From the NCBI GenBank assembly GCA_012520015.1, contig JAAYPD010000033.1, forward strand, positions 1-5,934: a stretch of 5,934 bases of DNA, given 5' to 3'. The DNA comes from Methanomicrobiales archaeon (GTDB lineage Archaea; Halobacteriota; Methanomicrobia; Methanomicrobiales; Methanospirillaceae). The notes below the pieces were generated by a model. The model did no database searches, was not told the DNA's origin, and worked only from the letters and a program-made list of their open reading frames with translations. The position numbers and the translations under genes were made by a program. Below, in pieces: positions 5,442 to 5,934 of the stretch (position 1 is its first letter; each line of letters begins with the position of its first letter).

Positions 5442-5902
5442 TAAGCACCTAAAATTCTTTTTTTCCACCGGTTTCTCATGGGCTCAAGATCCATATAGGT
5501 TAAACTGACTGATTTAATGACATGCCACAAAGAATCTTCATTTCTGACATATAGAGAGACTCCCTGGGTGAGAACCTGCATCCGTGCGGTGAGTGGCAGA
5601 TCTGAAAAAACCTGGACATCCAGTTTTTTTGAGGAATAAGAACCGATTAGCTCTTTTAGATCACGCTTTGGATTGGCATTACAGGTAATGACTGCAATGT
5701 CAATATCAGAATATGGCTTTGGCTCATTTCTGGCATATGAACCGTATAAATAAATTGCAAGAACCTGATCATTTCCAGATAAATCCCGAATTAATTGAAG
5801 TATATCATCCTGATAAGGAACAAATATGTTATGATCTGCAAATATGCTCCTGATTTGATTATCGTCACTCTGAATGTTCATTTGATCAATACTCTTTCTC
5901 AT
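5441..5902 (-). CDS. mntA: MntA-like minimal nucleotidyltransferase antitoxin
   Basis: The 153-residue protein has the minimal nucleotidyltransferase signature: G54-S55, ten residues, D66-I-D68 (YLYGSYARNEPKPYSDIDIA), and a third acidic residue D95 in KLDVQVFS, giving a complete metal-binding triad. The segment QVLTQGVSLYVRN is also typical of this family. Members adenylylate the cognate HEPN toxin with ATP, blocking its RNase activity. The gene comes first in the operon and overlaps hepT by one base (TAATG). The ATG at 5902 is the first Met in the window, and a TATA-like TATATC at its left-hand flank (5934-5929 on the minus strand) would fit a leaderless start. The frame stays open to the window edge, so a longer N-terminus is possible; ATG at 5881 (residue 8) is another option. 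Confidence 0.88.
   Translation of the reverse strand: MRKSIDQMNIQSDDNQIRSIFADHNIFVPYQDDILQLIRDLSGNDQVLAIYLYGSYARNEPKPYSDIDIAVITCNANPKRDLKELIGSYSSKKLDVQVFSDLPLTARMQVLTQGVSLYVRNEDSLWHVIKSVSLTYMDLEPMRNRWKKRILGA
5446..5450 (-). promoter_or_regulatory. Shine-Dalgarno site deciding the hepT start
   Basis: AGGTG on the minus strand lies inside the last codons of mntA, 4 nt before the ATG at 5441. With the TAATG stop/start overlap it suggests translational coupling, so toxin is made only after the antidote has been translated. Confidence 0.6.
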
Positions 5903-5934
5903 TTGATTATCATATTCAAAATCATATCGATATA

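Noticed and set aside
5072..5444. Two plus-strand frames opposite hepT (5072-5296 and 5250-5444)
   Set aside because: Both are antisense to hepT, whose HEPN motif and coupling to mntA are clear.
5442..5468. N-terminal extension of HepT from GTG at 5468
   Set aside because: It lacks a ribosome site and overlaps mntA by 28 bp, while ATG 5441 has AGGTG and a TAATG junction.

Overview
The window looks like an accessory stretch of a methanogenic archaeon, most likely Methanomicrobiales. The reasons are: AT-rich intergenic DNA with archaeal TATA-like boxes, starts that look leaderless or carry GGTG-type Shine-Dalgarno sites, a secreted protein with Pro/Thr linker and tandem IPT-like repeats of the kind common in Methanospirillum/Methanoregula relatives, and a typical archaeal set of DUF4143 ATPase and HEPN/MNT genes. 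The genus assignment is inference.

Layout from left to right. (1) 1-420, minus strand: the N-terminal 140 residues of an Rpn/transposase-like PD-(D/E)XK nuclease, cut off by the window edge, apparently starting at an ATT codon. (2) 421-728: a divergent AT-rich promoter region with a long imperfect inverted repeat. (3) 729-3209, plus strand: an 826-residue exported protein made of a signal peptide, a C39-like papain-fold cysteine peptidase domain, a Pro/Thr linker and five ~94-residue repeats rich in N-glycosylation sequons. (4) 3216-3438, plus strand: a decayed, frameshifted remnant that reads like the core-binding part of a tyrosine integrase. (5) 3433-4758, minus strand: an AAA_14/DUF4143 ATPase. 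(6) 4759-5030: the ATPase promoter with two copies of a 17-bp direct repeat, then a 111-bp MITE-like element with terminal inverted repeats and a 7-bp target duplication. (7) 5031-5902, minus strand: a two-gene MntA/HepT (MNT nucleotidyltransferase / HEPN ribonuclease) toxin-antitoxin operon coupled by a TAATG overlap.

How the parts relate: MntA and HepT form one functional unit, in which the nucleotidyltransferase is expected to neutralise the HEPN RNase by AMPylating the Tyr of its RX4HXY motif. The Rpn-like nuclease, DUF4143 ATPase, integrase scar and MITE are all typical of mobile or defence-rich DNA, but nothing in the sequence links them into one pathway. The secreted peptidase is a separate cell-surface function. 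I do not see convincing evidence of a wholly new system. The most informative items are the edge nuclease with its odd start, the MITE, the integrase scar, the operator-like repeats before the ATPase, and the sequon-patterned repeat array.
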